In this document: positions 29,588 to 36,977 of the stretch, piece after piece
Numbering within the stretch: position 1 is the first letter of the stretch
Layout of the letters: each line of letters opens with the position of its first letter
NCBI GenBank assembly: GCA_001782015.1
Contig: MFNJ01000036.1
Location: forward strand, 14,044 to 51,253
From: Candidatus Levybacteria bacterium RIFCSPHIGHO2_01_FULL_36_15
GTDB lineage: Bacteria > Patescibacteriota > Microgenomatia > Levybacterales > GWA1-39-11
DNA length: 37,210 bases
Direction: 5' to 3'
Notes under the pieces: model-generated
Seen by the model: the letters and a program-made list of their open reading frames with translations, nothing else
Told to the model about the DNA's origin: nothing
The model's database searches: none
Program-made: the position numbers and the translations under genes

Positions 29588-29602
29588 CAAGGTGCGACCT
29601 TG
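29588..29602. repeat. Right hairpin of the RAYT element
   Basis: CAAGGTGCGACCTTG, identical to 28844-28858, with the same upstream flank TGTCAAG(G)TGT. Confidence 0.85.
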
Positions 29603-29729
29603 ATAAAGCTTGATAAAGACAAGATCTGGGGAATAAAATTCAAGACAGATTAAAGTTCCTGTTGCAACATACGGCGCTATAAGCATATTAATATGCCATA
29701 AATAAAAATAAATGACAAAGCAATAAAAT

Positions 29730-29743
29730 ATTGTGCGACATAA
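29730..29743. repeat. GTGCGACATAA-type repeat, copy 2
   Basis: ATTGTGCGACATAA, identical over 14 bases to copy 3 at 30258-30271. It is followed by AGAATACACAGACAATA. Together with copy 1 it brackets the RAYT element. Confidence 0.65.
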
Positions 29744-30257
29744 AGAATACACAGACAATATTGGATTTCCTGTCTTACTAAAAATGATTTATTAATTTGA
29801 GAATATCAAACCTATAATGCAAACAGTACTTTGATTGTCATAACATTAAAAAAATATCTCCGGAAAAGCAATTGAATTAATTAACCAATAATACATAGCT
29901 TAACCCAAGCTTCTATAAGGAATATTAATCCAACCAACTCAGCCTCAAAAAGAAGGCCTCCAGGATGCGATTCTAGACACTTTTACTGGCGGGGTGTATA
30001 TATGTATCCTGATCAACCAAATTAATTACAAAAAATAAAATATAAAAAAAATTTAAACAAAGTTTATTGTGAAAATATTTATTGTCCTATAGTAGAGTAG
30101 TGGGCATGTGGTTTGAATTGATAGTTTTGCCAGCAGAATAATGGAGTAAATATGCGTTTAAGATATGCAAAAACAGTTACAATAATTATAAAAAATAAGA
30201 TGTTGAAATCAGCAAAGAAAATAAGGCTAACCCCTCTCTTCACGTCGTAAAAGTATT

Positions 30258-30271
30258 ATTGTGCGACATAA
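30258..30271. repeat. GTGCGACATAA-type repeat, copy 3
   Basis: ATTGTGCGACATAA followed by TGTATTACC. 528 bases from copy 2. The start resembles the XerC arm and centre of dif sites (TGCGCATAATGTATA in E. coli) with one extra A, but the second arm is not conserved. Confidence 0.65.
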
Positions 30272-30584
30272 TGTATTACCGCTTTCTGGAAGAAGAGTAA
30301 GAGCCTTTAGCGCTTCCAAAAGGATACGAAAAAGAGAAAGAAAGAACAGCTTGAACCAAGATCAAAATAAAGACCGCTTGCCACTTCTCCGGGTAGTGAC
30401 CTGAAGGATCTTACAGTAGAGCTCAGAAGATGACTCTAGCAGTTGGACAACAAGAGCAATAAATTATCAAAGAATCGTTTTATTTTAGATTGATTTATCA
30501 ATCCAATGTGAAGTTTTTGAGGCTAAACTTATAAATTCATCATTATTATTTTAACCATATAAATATGGCTTTCGTGTTTTTTTC

Positions 30585-30768
30585 TTATCTCCCACTCTTC
30601 CTGTATCCCGCCTTTAAACCCAGCATTCTACTAAAGCTGAATTTCTTATGCAACGCGGGCAAAGACCTAGAAACAGGAGTACCTTTGAATTCAAAAGCAT
30701 GTTTTGTAAGAATAAACTCGTGAAAAGTCTTGTGTTTTTCCGTGAAAACTTATCCACATTTCAGTCAT
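30585..30768 (-). pseudogene. Small frameshifted gene with a leaderless promoter
   Basis: TATAAT on the minus strand (30775-30780) ends six bases before ATG 30768, the same spacing as intact genes here. The frame reads MTEMWISFHGKTQ and stops after 23 codons. Removing one A at about 30751 would join MTEMWI to a frame open to 30585 (KHKTFHEFILTKHAFEFKG, then KFSFSRMLGLKAGYRKSGR), giving about 60 basic residues. No family is recognised. It may be a decayed gene, a base-call error, or chance. Confidence 0.35.
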
Positions 30769-30898
30769 ATTATTATTATAGGCTGTTATTTTAATTACTA
30801 TATCAAACTATATCAAGCCTTCTGGAAAAATATACCCCTCTACTCTGTCTCTTCTAATAAGGAAATATTAAATAAGATTCTTTGCAAATTTTCTCAAA

Positions 30899-31468
30899 TT
30901 ACGTTTTAGGGAATTGTTTAGAAGTATCTACGCGGTCAAGAATATCAATTGCTTCTTTTGCTTGTTCCAATTTGCGAAAGGGAATATACTCACCATTTCT
31001 TCCATGCGTTTTTTCCCATGCAGCCCTTTTAACCGTATCTGGACATTCGGGATTAAATCCGTAAATATCAGAGTCCTGGAATTCCCCACTGCTATCTATA
31101 TATCCATATACACTGTCAGTGTAACCGAAACTGCCTCCTGAAGAGTTATATGTTCTTTTACACAGAATTTCAATACCATCACGGGGGATTACCTCAACAA
31201 CACAAAAAGAGTTAAATTCTACCGTTCTCCAACTCAAATGCCTTATTGTGTGATCTGCGGAAAGAATTCTGCCGCCAGGCAATTTGAAACGTGCCTCATA
31301 TTTTTCATCATGATCTAATACTGACAATTCTGCTTGCCAAGGATATTGTTTTAAAGGAGTAATTGTTTTTTTACCTAATTTTGCCAAGCCAGTTACTTTT
31401 TGATCAAAAGTTCTTTTGGCTTCCTTACTACCAGGAACTGTTTGCTCAACCATCTTATATTCGATCAT
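30899..31468 (-). CDS. Unrecognised soluble protein
   Basis: A 189-residue protein with no family I can name. No signal peptide or membrane helix. The middle is beta-rich (YEARFKLPGGRILSADHTI, WRTVEFNSFCVVEVI), followed by a Gly/Ser/Tyr-rich section (YNSSGGSFGYTDSVYGYI) and a charged helical C-terminus (RKLEQAKEAIDILDRV). Three cysteines. The start could be the ATG at 31468 or the one five codons later (31453). TTTAAT lies seven bases before 31468. The reading frame is long and clean between two decayed regions, which suggests that it is a real, perhaps horizontally acquired, gene. Confidence 0.6.
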   Translation of the reverse strand: MIEYKMVEQTVPGSKEAKRTFDQKVTGLAKLGKKTITPLKQYPWQAELSVLDHDEKYEARFKLPGGRILSADHTIRHLSWRTVEFNSFCVVEVIPRDGIEILCKRTYNSSGGSFGYTDSVYGYIDSSGEFQDSDIYGFNPECPDTVKRAAWEKTHGRNGEYIPFRKLEQAKEAIDILDRVDTSKQFPKT

Positions 31469-31514
31469 ATAATCTATTAAATTTCACATAATATATCATA
31501 CTTATCAGGTGAAA

Positions 31515-31704
31515 TCAATTTTGCTGGGCTCTTCTTTCCGGAGAAGAATATATGGCCTCTACCCTATTTTTTCTTAGAACCTTAACTAACTTTTGTGCTT
31601 GCATGTTTCCCTTTCTTATTCAAATTAACTGAATCGCCAGTTTTATGAATTGAGCCTTTAATGTTAGTTTCGGTTTCACCATCTCTTATAAATAATATCC
31701 TCAT
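31515..31704 (-). pseudogene. Broken histidine phosphatase (phosphoglycerate mutase-like) gene
   Basis: From ATG 31704 the frame reads MRILFIRDGETETNIKG, then HKTGDSVNLNKKGK, which is the start of a histidine phosphatase (normally IRHGETxxN ... LNxxGxxQA). The catalytic RHG is RDG, so the phospho-accepting His is lost. After about 34 codons a one-base shift is needed, and the next frame continues MQAQKLVKVLRKN, then VEAIYSSPERRAQQN and a stop; AIYSSPxxRAxQT is the second family motif. The rest of the domain is missing. Three separate defects make this a pseudogene. Confidence 0.82.
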
Positions 31705-31742
31705 CCAGTCTGTTTAATATTTTATTTTTTATATTTGATATT

Positions 31743-32531
31743 CTAAATTCCCCAATGGGAAAACAAAAATAAAACCAAGATTGATAGAAATCCTACCCAA
31801 ACATATTCCCATAAAATGCCTTTAAATAACCTTTGTTCAAACCATTGGTGGGAAAGACCTGAAAATGAGTAAAATATACCTGTAAGGCTTATTGAGTAAA
31901 TTGTGGAATTTACCGGCCAGATAGCCAGAACCACTGAAAGCTCTGTTAAACAGAAGGAATTTAGAAGCGCATATACAGTTATTTCCTTTAAATCTTTTTT
32001 CTCAAGACTGTAAAACCAAAATGACTGGAAGTTGAGAATAAAAACCATTAAAAATATCGCAACCGGCACAAGAAAAAGACTGATATGCATAGAAAACAGT
32101 ACGTTAGTCAAAAAGAATAATATGATAATGGTAATTACAAAAGAAACAATTCTTGCGCTTCTTAAAAGATTGATTGTCCTTATGGAAGAAATAGCAAATA
32201 TATTCTGAGTTAAAAATAGAGAATATAAACCAAAAGAATATATGCCGGTTAATAAAATCCTGGAAATAAATCTGGAAGGAAATAACAGATAAAAAAGGCT
32301 GAAAGAAAGTGTATATAAAAAAGGGAGTATAAAAACAGGATAAAAAAATGTCTTTTTTATATCTTCTTTTAATATTAGATAGAGAATAAGATCCGTCATC
32401 AGGGAGAGGAAAACGCTAAACAGGATTCCTTTTATTCCAAAAAACTCAACAATAAACATTCCCAATGAAAGAAAAAAAACAGATAATACAAATTTTTCCC
32501 TCTTACTGAGACTTAAAAACTTTTTATTCAT
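31743..32531 (-). CDS. Polytopic membrane protein of unknown function
   Basis: About 262 residues with some eight hydrophobic helices and few charged loops. I start at ATG 32531 (MNKKFLSLSKREKFVLS) because the upstream frame uses a TTG and adds only five residues. Helices come in pairs with short turns; conserved-looking features include a basic cytoplasmic N-terminus, LLFPSRFISRILLTG, a loop SLEKKDLKEI and the C-terminal HQWFEQRLFKGILWEY. No catalytic motif or transporter signature is visible. It is followed by a decayed region and preceded on the same strand by yebC (82 bases), so it may be co-transcribed with yebC. Confidence 0.75.
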   Translation of the reverse strand: MNKKFLSLSKREKFVLSVFFLSLGMFIVEFFGIKGILFSVFLSLMTDLILYLILKEDIKKTFFYPVFILPFLYTLSFSLFYLLFPSRFISRILLTGIYSFGLYSLFLTQNIFAISSIRTINLLRSARIVSFVITIIILFFLTNVLFSMHISLFLVPVAIFLMVFILNFQSFWFYSLEKKDLKEITVYALLNSFCLTELSVVLAIWPVNSTIYSISLTGIFYSFSGLSHQWFEQRLFKGILWEYVWVGFLSILVLFLFSHWGI

Positions 32532-32613
32532 TCGTTTTTCTTTCAAAACAATATAAATTTTCCATCTTATTTAAATATATATAAACCATGCAATGTGCAA
32601 TATGGGAAATAAA

Positions 32614-33375
32614 TTATGCTGTTTTTAGCTCACTTAGTAAATTATAAGAGATGTCAAAGTTAGAATACACTTTCTGCACATCATCTAAACCTTCAAGTTT
32701 GTCCATAAAAGAAAGTATTTTTTCAGCTTTTGCCCTATCTATAATCTGTACAGTATTCAAAGGTTTTCTAATAAGTTCCGCTTCATCAACTCTTAACCCT
32801 TTTTCCGTTAATGAATCCTTTACCCTCTTAAGATCCTGTATCTTTGTATATACAAAGATATCCTGACCAGCGTCTTCAATGTCTTCTGCTCCGCTATCCG
32901 CAGCAAGCATGAAAATATCATCGTAAGATTTATTGTCTTTATGGACAATAATCTGGCCTTTTTGAGCAAATAAGTATGATACGGCACCCTGTGATGCCAG
33001 AGCTCCGCCATTTTTATCAAAAACATTTTTAACTTCTGTTATTGTCCGTTGCTTGTTATCCGTTACCGCTTCAACAATTACAGCAACTCCTTCTGGACCA
33101 AAACCTTCATATAAAGCCTCCTCAAAACCGGATTTGTCCGCGCCTCCGCTACCTTTCTCTATGGCTCTTTCTATATTCTCCTTGGGCATGTTCTCCGCTC
33201 TTGCTTTATCAATAGAAAGTCTAAGCTTGAAATTAGAATTAGGATCCGCGATGCCCCCGCCGTCTCTTACAGCAATCGTTATAGCTTTTGCCAGCTTTGT
33301 GAACATCTGACCTTTCTTTACATCGGCTACGCCTTTTTGTCTTTTTATCTGAGCCCATTTGCTGTGTCCACTCAT
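32614..33375 (-). CDS. yebC: YebC/PmpR family protein
   Basis: A 253-residue protein of the TACO1/YebC family. The N-terminal signature MSGHSKWAQIKRQKG is complete, followed by RAENMPKENIERAIEKGSG (58-76), YEGFGPEGVAVIVEA (88-102) and GGALASQGAVSYLFAQKG. Length is normal. Members have been described as transcription regulators and, for some, as factors that help ribosomes through proline stretches; which applies here is unknown. It is transcribed from a leaderless promoter that overlaps the divergent promoter of the TPR gene. Confidence 0.95.
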   Translation of the reverse strand: MSGHSKWAQIKRQKGVADVKKGQMFTKLAKAITIAVRDGGGIADPNSNFKLRLSIDKARAENMPKENIERAIEKGSGGADKSGFEEALYEGFGPEGVAVIVEAVTDNKQRTITEVKNVFDKNGGALASQGAVSYLFAQKGQIIVHKDNKSYDDIFMLAADSGAEDIEDAGQDIFVYTKIQDLKRVKDSLTEKGLRVDEAELIRKPLNTVQIIDRAKAEKILSFMDKLEGLDDVQKVYSNFDISYNLLSELKTA

Positions 33376-33382
33376 GCGTCTT

Positions 33383-33412
33383 ATTATATCCTAACTTACT
33401 TGACTTTTTCAA
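33383..33412 (-). promoter_or_regulatory. Promoter of yebC (leaderless)
   Basis: Minus strand TTGAAA (33407-33412), 18 bases, TATAAT (33383-33388), seven bases before the ATG at 33375. Overlaps the opposite promoter at 33400-33428. Confidence 0.65.
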
Positions 33413-33428
33413 TAAAAAGAACTAAAAT
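33400..33428 (+). promoter_or_regulatory. Promoter of the TPR gene
   Basis: TTGACT (33400-33405), 17 bases, TAAAAT (33423-33428). The gene has a leader with ribosome site AGGTGA (33453-33458), five bases before the ATG at 33464. Confidence 0.6.
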
Positions 33429-33463
33429 TACAAGATCTTTATTAGACAAATTAGGTGAATTAA

Positions 33464-34120
33464 ATGCTACCTCTAAAAGACCTTGCTATTAAAAAGGCGC
33501 TCGAGAACAATTGGAAGGAAGCATGTGACATTAACAAAAAGATCTTAGAAGATAATTCCAGTGACATTGACGCTCTAAACAGACTTGCATTTTCCTACAT
33601 TAAGCTTGGTAAATATTCAAAAGCCCGCTCCATATATAAGCAGGTAATAAAAATTGATGACAGTAATCCCATCGCCCTTAAAAACATAAAAAAAATTGAT
33701 TCCATGTCCAAACAGGATATAAAAAATCCAAAACTGACAATTCATGACAGTACTGTTGTTATAGAAGATCTATTTATTGAAGAAGCAGGTAAAACAAAAA
33801 CAGTAGAGCTTAAAAATATAGCGGATAGAAGAACACTGTCTTTTCTTCAGGCAGGAGACATGGTATCACTGGTCATAAAAAGATCCAAAATATTTGTCCA
33901 AGCAGAAGAAAAGAAGTACATTGGTATGCTACCGGACAACGTCAGCATGAGACTTATACCCTTTATGAAGGGCGGTAACGAATATCAGGCTTATATAAAA
34001 TCCGTGAACGATAAGAATGCGTCCATTTTTATTAAAGAGGTAAAAAAAGTCGGAAAATTTAAAAATCAACAATCTTTTAACATCTCAGGTGTTTCTTATC
34101 AGGTATTTGGAGATGATTAA
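33464..34120 (+). CDS. TPR-repeat protein with C-terminal beta domain
   Basis: A 218-residue cytoplasmic protein. Residues 5-75 form about two TPR units (AFSYIKLGKYSKARSIYKQVIKIDDSNPIA is the clearest stretch, seen here in parts: LGKYSKARSIYKQ and IDDSNPIALKN). From about 90 on a beta-rich domain follows, with DRRTLSFLQAGDMVSLVIKR, KKYIGMLPDNVSMRL and NDKNASIFIKEVKKV. The C-terminal part resembles small beta-barrel domains such as HIRAN, but I cannot assign it. No signal or membrane helix. Divergent from yebC with overlapping promoters, suggesting joint control. The role is likely protein-protein or nucleic-acid contact, which is inference. Confidence 0.75.
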   Translation: MLPLKDLAIKKALENNWKEACDINKKILEDNSSDIDALNRLAFSYIKLGKYSKARSIYKQVIKIDDSNPIALKNIKKIDSMSKQDIKNPKLTIHDSTVVIEDLFIEEAGKTKTVELKNIADRRTLSFLQAGDMVSLVIKRSKIFVQAEEKKYIGMLPDNVSMRLIPFMKGGNEYQAYIKSVNDKNASIFIKEVKKVGKFKNQQSFNISGVSYQVFGDD

Positions 34121-34131
34121 AAAACTCTGTT

Positions 34132-34281
34132 TTATTTTGCCCTGAATATCACTCTCTCCCGTGACAATTCTCTTTTTGCATGTTCTATTTCTTTTGGCTT
34201 TGAAAGCTCTTTGCCAAGTCCAAAAAGCGCCGCCATAAATGAGATTAAAAGCAAAATAACTATAATCATCCAAAACTGCAT
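34132..34281 (-). CDS. 49-residue single-helix membrane protein
   Basis: A short protein starting at ATG 34281: MQFWMIIVILLLISFMAAL, then FGLGKELSKPKEIEHAKRE and a basic end (LSRERVIFRAK). One N-terminal membrane helix with a charged, helical cytoplasmic tail. TATAAT with TG one base before it (minus strand) ends eight bases before the ATG, matching other leaderless genes here, which supports expression. A longer minus-strand frame overlapping it has no such features. No family recognised; it is convergent with the TPR gene. Confidence 0.65.
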   Translation of the reverse strand: MQFWMIIVILLLISFMAALFGLGKELSKPKEIEHAKRELSRERVIFRAK

Positions 34282-34289
34282 ATAGAGAA

Positions 34290-34298
34290 ATTATATCA
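34290..34298 (-). promoter_or_regulatory. Extended -10 of the 49-residue protein gene
   Basis: TGATATAAT on the minus strand (TATAAT at 34290-34295), eight bases before ATG 34281. Confidence 0.6.
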
Positions 34299-34406
34299 TG
34301 TTCTGTCCTTGCCTTTTAAAATGCTACGGGTAAACTTCATTTCGCCTGATCACAGTAAGACTGGGATGAAATCCAAGAAGAGCATATATTTGCCTAACAT
34401 TGTGCA

Positions 34407-35264
34407 TTATCTTAATACAGGCAGGATAAATTCTGAAGCATAGTCCTGCCCTATGACAATTGTTATATCGGAAACTGAAACCTCATTTCTCTGCTCAACC
34501 GGCATGCTGAGATAATTTTTTAATTTCTTGGCTGTGTAGCTGTCTTTGTCAATTCTTACTATCATTTTTGAAGACATACTGTCTTCTGATGTTCTTATTG
34601 CAATCACATTACAACCCATGTTTTTAAGCATTTGGGCAAGTTTATTTCCCGCACCGCTCACATTTGAAGAGTTAACTACTTCAATGGTTATTTTTTCATT
34701 TATTATTTCATTATCTCTAAACAAATCATTAATTTTATTAAGTTTTTCCTCATTCTCGTCATTGATCACAAAAGACTGATCTTGAAAATCAAAAGAATTC
34801 AATAAATTTGTACTTAAATACATTTTAATAATATCAAAACTGTTAAGACCTGATATTTTCACTGAAGAATTATTGGATGCCAAAATAGAGAGATTTTTGA
34901 GTGAAAAAAAGTTCTTTATATCCGGGGATTGGCCATTTTTATATACAATAGTAGAATTCACGGGAACTTTAAAATAGTAGCCTAGTGTTTCTTTCGGATA
35001 ATTTAATATTTTTTTATCTACTTTTTCAAATCTAAGAGTGGAAATAAGAGAGTGATTTTTATTGATATTAATAAAATAAATATTTTTTCCAACCACAAGC
35101 AAGTTAAAATAATCATCGGAAAATTTGCTATTTTTTATTATAGAAGCTATCCGTAAACCTAAGGAAATAAATATAACCAAAACAAAAAAAAATAAAAATA
35201 TTTTAAGAATAAAATAATTGTTGCTGGCCGGAATTATTCTATGCGAAGTTTTATTTCTTTTCAT
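34407..35264 (-). CDS. Membrane-anchored LytR_C-domain protein
   Basis: A 285-residue protein with a basic N-terminus, one membrane helix (about 19-43), an extracytoplasmic region (45-190) of unknown fold and a C-terminal LytR_C domain (about 192-275) beginning ITIEVVNSSNVSGAGNKLAQML and ending VSDITIVIGQDY. The LytR-CpsA-Psr catalytic domain, which usually precedes LytR_C, is not recognisable: the middle part shows none of its arginine motifs. The start lies eight bases after the stop of the KefB-type gene, so the two form an operon. It shares the LytR_C domain with the PilM/GspL fusion at 23935-25389. A cell-wall-linked role is likely. Confidence 0.8.
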   Translation of the reverse strand: MKRNKTSHRIIPASNNYFILKIFLFFFVLVIFISLGLRIASIIKNSKFSDDYFNLLVVGKNIYFININKNHSLISTLRFEKVDKKILNYPKETLGYYFKVPVNSTIVYKNGQSPDIKNFFSLKNLSILASNNSSVKISGLNSFDIIKMYLSTNLLNSFDFQDQSFVINDENEEKLNKINDLFRDNEIINEKITIEVVNSSNVSGAGNKLAQMLKNMGCNVIAIRTSEDSMSSKMIVRIDKDSYTAKKLKNYLSMPVEQRNEVSVSDITIVIGQDYASEFILPVLR

Positions 35265-35272
35265 AAAGCAGA

Positions 35273-36976
35273 TTAAGCCAAATGCTCTTTTCTTAATTTT
35301 TTAACCAGATATGTCACCGATTCTTCCGGCAGACCAAATAACTGCAGAACTTCCGTGCCTATTTTTATGCCAGCTTCAAACTCAGGGCTAACTACAGAAT
35401 TAACGCCAAGATTTATAAGGTCAAACCTGTCTTCTTCAAGATGTGACCGGCAAAATATCACTACCTTAGGATTCAATTCCAATGCGGCTCTGATAATTCT
35501 TGACTGAGTTGTTTTATCAGGAACGGCTAAAATCAAAACTTTTGCTTTTTGAATTTTTGCGGAAATCAGTACTTCATCATCTGAAGGATCTCCATAAATC
35601 ACCATCCTGTTTTTTTCTGTTAAGCTAGATATTATATTTCTGTTATAATCAACAACCACGTATTGTATGCCTGCGCAATCCAAAAGTGACCTTATTTGAC
35701 TGCCTACCCTGCCATGTCCGCAAATTATCACATGATTTTCTACATCTGCAACCTGGAAATTATTAAAAGAATATGACTCATCACCCAGGATTTTTCTCAA
35801 AAATTTAAAATGCATAAAAAAGTTTCCTGCTCTCAGAAAGTATTTTGTCCAGAAAGGAATAAAGATAAGGGAAAAAATAAATACGGAAAGCAGAACATTA
35901 TACATCCCCTCACCAATATACCCGGATAGAAGACTAAACTGCGCGATTATTACTGCAAATTCGCCTACGTTTGTAAGATATGAAGATATGAAAACCGATG
36001 AAGAAGGTACAAAGTTGGAAAATCTCAACAGTAAATAAATTGAGGAAAATTTTGCAAAGAGTAAAATTACAGACAAAACCAAAATCAAAATCAGATTCGA
36101 GAAGACAAAGGATAAATTTAAAAGCATACCGGTAAGTACGAAAAACAAAACCAGAAGTATATCCCTCAATGGCCGGATTTCAGCAAGAGGAGCAAGATTT
36201 TTACCTTCCTCCGAAATCAGAACTCCCGCAAGAAACGCAGCTATCGTCTGCGGAAGACCAATACTTGTCAAAAGACCTATTGACAAGACTGAGATAAAAA
36301 TTGTCGCAAGAATATTTAACTCATGGGAAGGATATTTAAAAATAATATTTGCCACTTTTGGTAAAAAATATTTACTGAAAAAAAAGACCAGGGCAAAGAT
36401 TACTACAGTTTTTAAAAGTGAGACAAAAAATAAACCAAAATCTGTTAAAGTTATTGCAGTTTTTGAAAAAAGAATGGGTAGAAAAAATATTACTGGAACC
36501 ACAAATATATCCTGCATCAGAAGGATTACGAAAATATTGTTTCCCGGAAAATCACTCAACAAACCTTTTTCTTCCAGCAGTTTTATAACAACAGCTGTTG
36601 ATGAAAAAGAAAAAACTACAGAAAAAAGAATGGAGCTTTTAAGTGAAAAATTAAAAACTGCAAGAAGCGGAATAAATACCATTGTACATAAAAGAACCTG
36701 CAGCACTCCAAGCGCGATTATATTTTTGTTGATGTTTTTTAGCTTGGCGGGAGAAATCTCAAAACCCAACGTAAAAAGAAGAAGAGTAATTCCAAGTTGG
36801 GATAAATCAAGAAGAGCCGAATAGGAGGGGAAAAGCGCTTTTCCGACAGCTCCAAAAACTATTCCGCTTACAATATAACCCAGAATAGGAGGAAGAGAAA
36901 GAGATCTGGCTGCAAAACCGCCAATAAACGCGGCAATTATAAGAAGCAATATTTCTCTTAATATATGAGCATCCAT
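35273..36976 (-). CDS. KefB/CPA2-type cation:proton antiporter with TrkA-N domain
   Basis: A 567-residue membrane antiporter. Residues 1 to about 385 hold around 12 helices of the monovalent cation:proton antiporter-2 fold, with LGYIVSGIVFGA near the N-terminus, LLLFTLGFEISPAKL (65-79) and TIAAFLAGVLISEEG (about 244-258). The cytoplasmic RCK_N/TrkA-N domain starts at about 412: VENHVIICGHGRVGSQI is the nucleotide-binding Rossmann loop (GxGxxG), with VVDYNRN and YGDPSDDEVL following. It probably exports K+ or Na+ in exchange for protons under control of NAD(H) or a similar ligand. No C-terminal RCK_C domain is present. First gene of an operon with the LytR_C gene. Confidence 0.93.
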   Translation of the reverse strand: MDAHILREILLLIIAAFIGGFAARSLSLPPILGYIVSGIVFGAVGKALFPSYSALLDLSQLGITLLLFTLGFEISPAKLKNINKNIIALGVLQVLLCTMVFIPLLAVFNFSLKSSILFSVVFSFSSTAVVIKLLEEKGLLSDFPGNNIFVILLMQDIFVVPVIFFLPILFSKTAITLTDFGLFFVSLLKTVVIFALVFFFSKYFLPKVANIIFKYPSHELNILATIFISVLSIGLLTSIGLPQTIAAFLAGVLISEEGKNLAPLAEIRPLRDILLVLFFVLTGMLLNLSFVFSNLILILVLSVILLFAKFSSIYLLLRFSNFVPSSSVFISSYLTNVGEFAVIIAQFSLLSGYIGEGMYNVLLSVFIFSLIFIPFWTKYFLRAGNFFMHFKFLRKILGDESYSFNNFQVADVENHVIICGHGRVGSQIRSLLDCAGIQYVVVDYNRNIISSLTEKNRMVIYGDPSDDEVLISAKIQKAKVLILAVPDKTTQSRIIRAALELNPKVVIFCRSHLEEDRFDLINLGVNSVVSPEFEAGIKIGTEVLQLFGLPEESVTYLVKKLRKEHLA

Positions 36977-36977
36977 G

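Larger units (their letters stand above)
28834..29602. mobile_element. RAYT/Y1-type element bounded by direct hairpin repeats
   Basis: A 769-base unit. Both ends carry a nearly identical 25/26-base sequence in the same orientation (28834-28858 and 29577-29602, one base indel), made of TGTCAAG(G)TGT plus the palindrome CAAGGT-GCG-ACCTTG. The left palindrome ends 11 bases after the transposase stop. An additional half-copy, AAGGTCACACCTT, lies at 29563-29575. Hairpin ends around a Y1 transposase are typical of IS200/IS605 and REP/RAYT systems, which move single-stranded DNA. Confidence 0.75.
29603..30898. other. 1.3-kb region without an intact gene
   Basis: No convincing full-length gene or RNA gene is visible. 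It holds two copies of the GTGCGACATAA repeat (29730, 30258), a broken frame at 30585-30768, and a small frame at 30152-30250 (32 residues, 10 of them Lys or Arg, MRLRYAKTVTIIIKNKMLKS...) with GGAG six bases upstream and a possible TTGAAT-18-AATAAT promoter; I do not call it a gene. ACTATATCAA occurs twice in tandem around 30797-30816. The part from 30300 to 30480 is less AT-rich than its surroundings and could be an unrecognised RNA or decayed gene. The whole looks like eroded mobile DNA. Confidence 0.6.

Noticed and set aside
29897-30033. Frame with PTQPQKEGLQDAILDTF and TGGVYI in the gene-free region
   Set aside because: Only about 37 codons, no start codon or promoter, no recognised family; may be a gene remnant but cannot be supported.
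30750-30758. Perfect DnaA box TTATCCACA, possible replication origin
   Set aside because: Only one box, no dnaA or dnaN nearby, and no cluster of further boxes; a single 9-mer is expected by chance at this scale.
29603-30898. CRISPR array or tRNA in the gene-free region
   Set aside because: Repeats are too few and unevenly spaced for CRISPR, and no T-loop or cloverleaf sequence was found here or elsewhere in the window.
34085-34273. 62-codon minus-strand frame overlapping the TPR gene end
   Set aside because: A shadow in another frame of the 49-residue membrane protein, which has the better start, promoter and composition.
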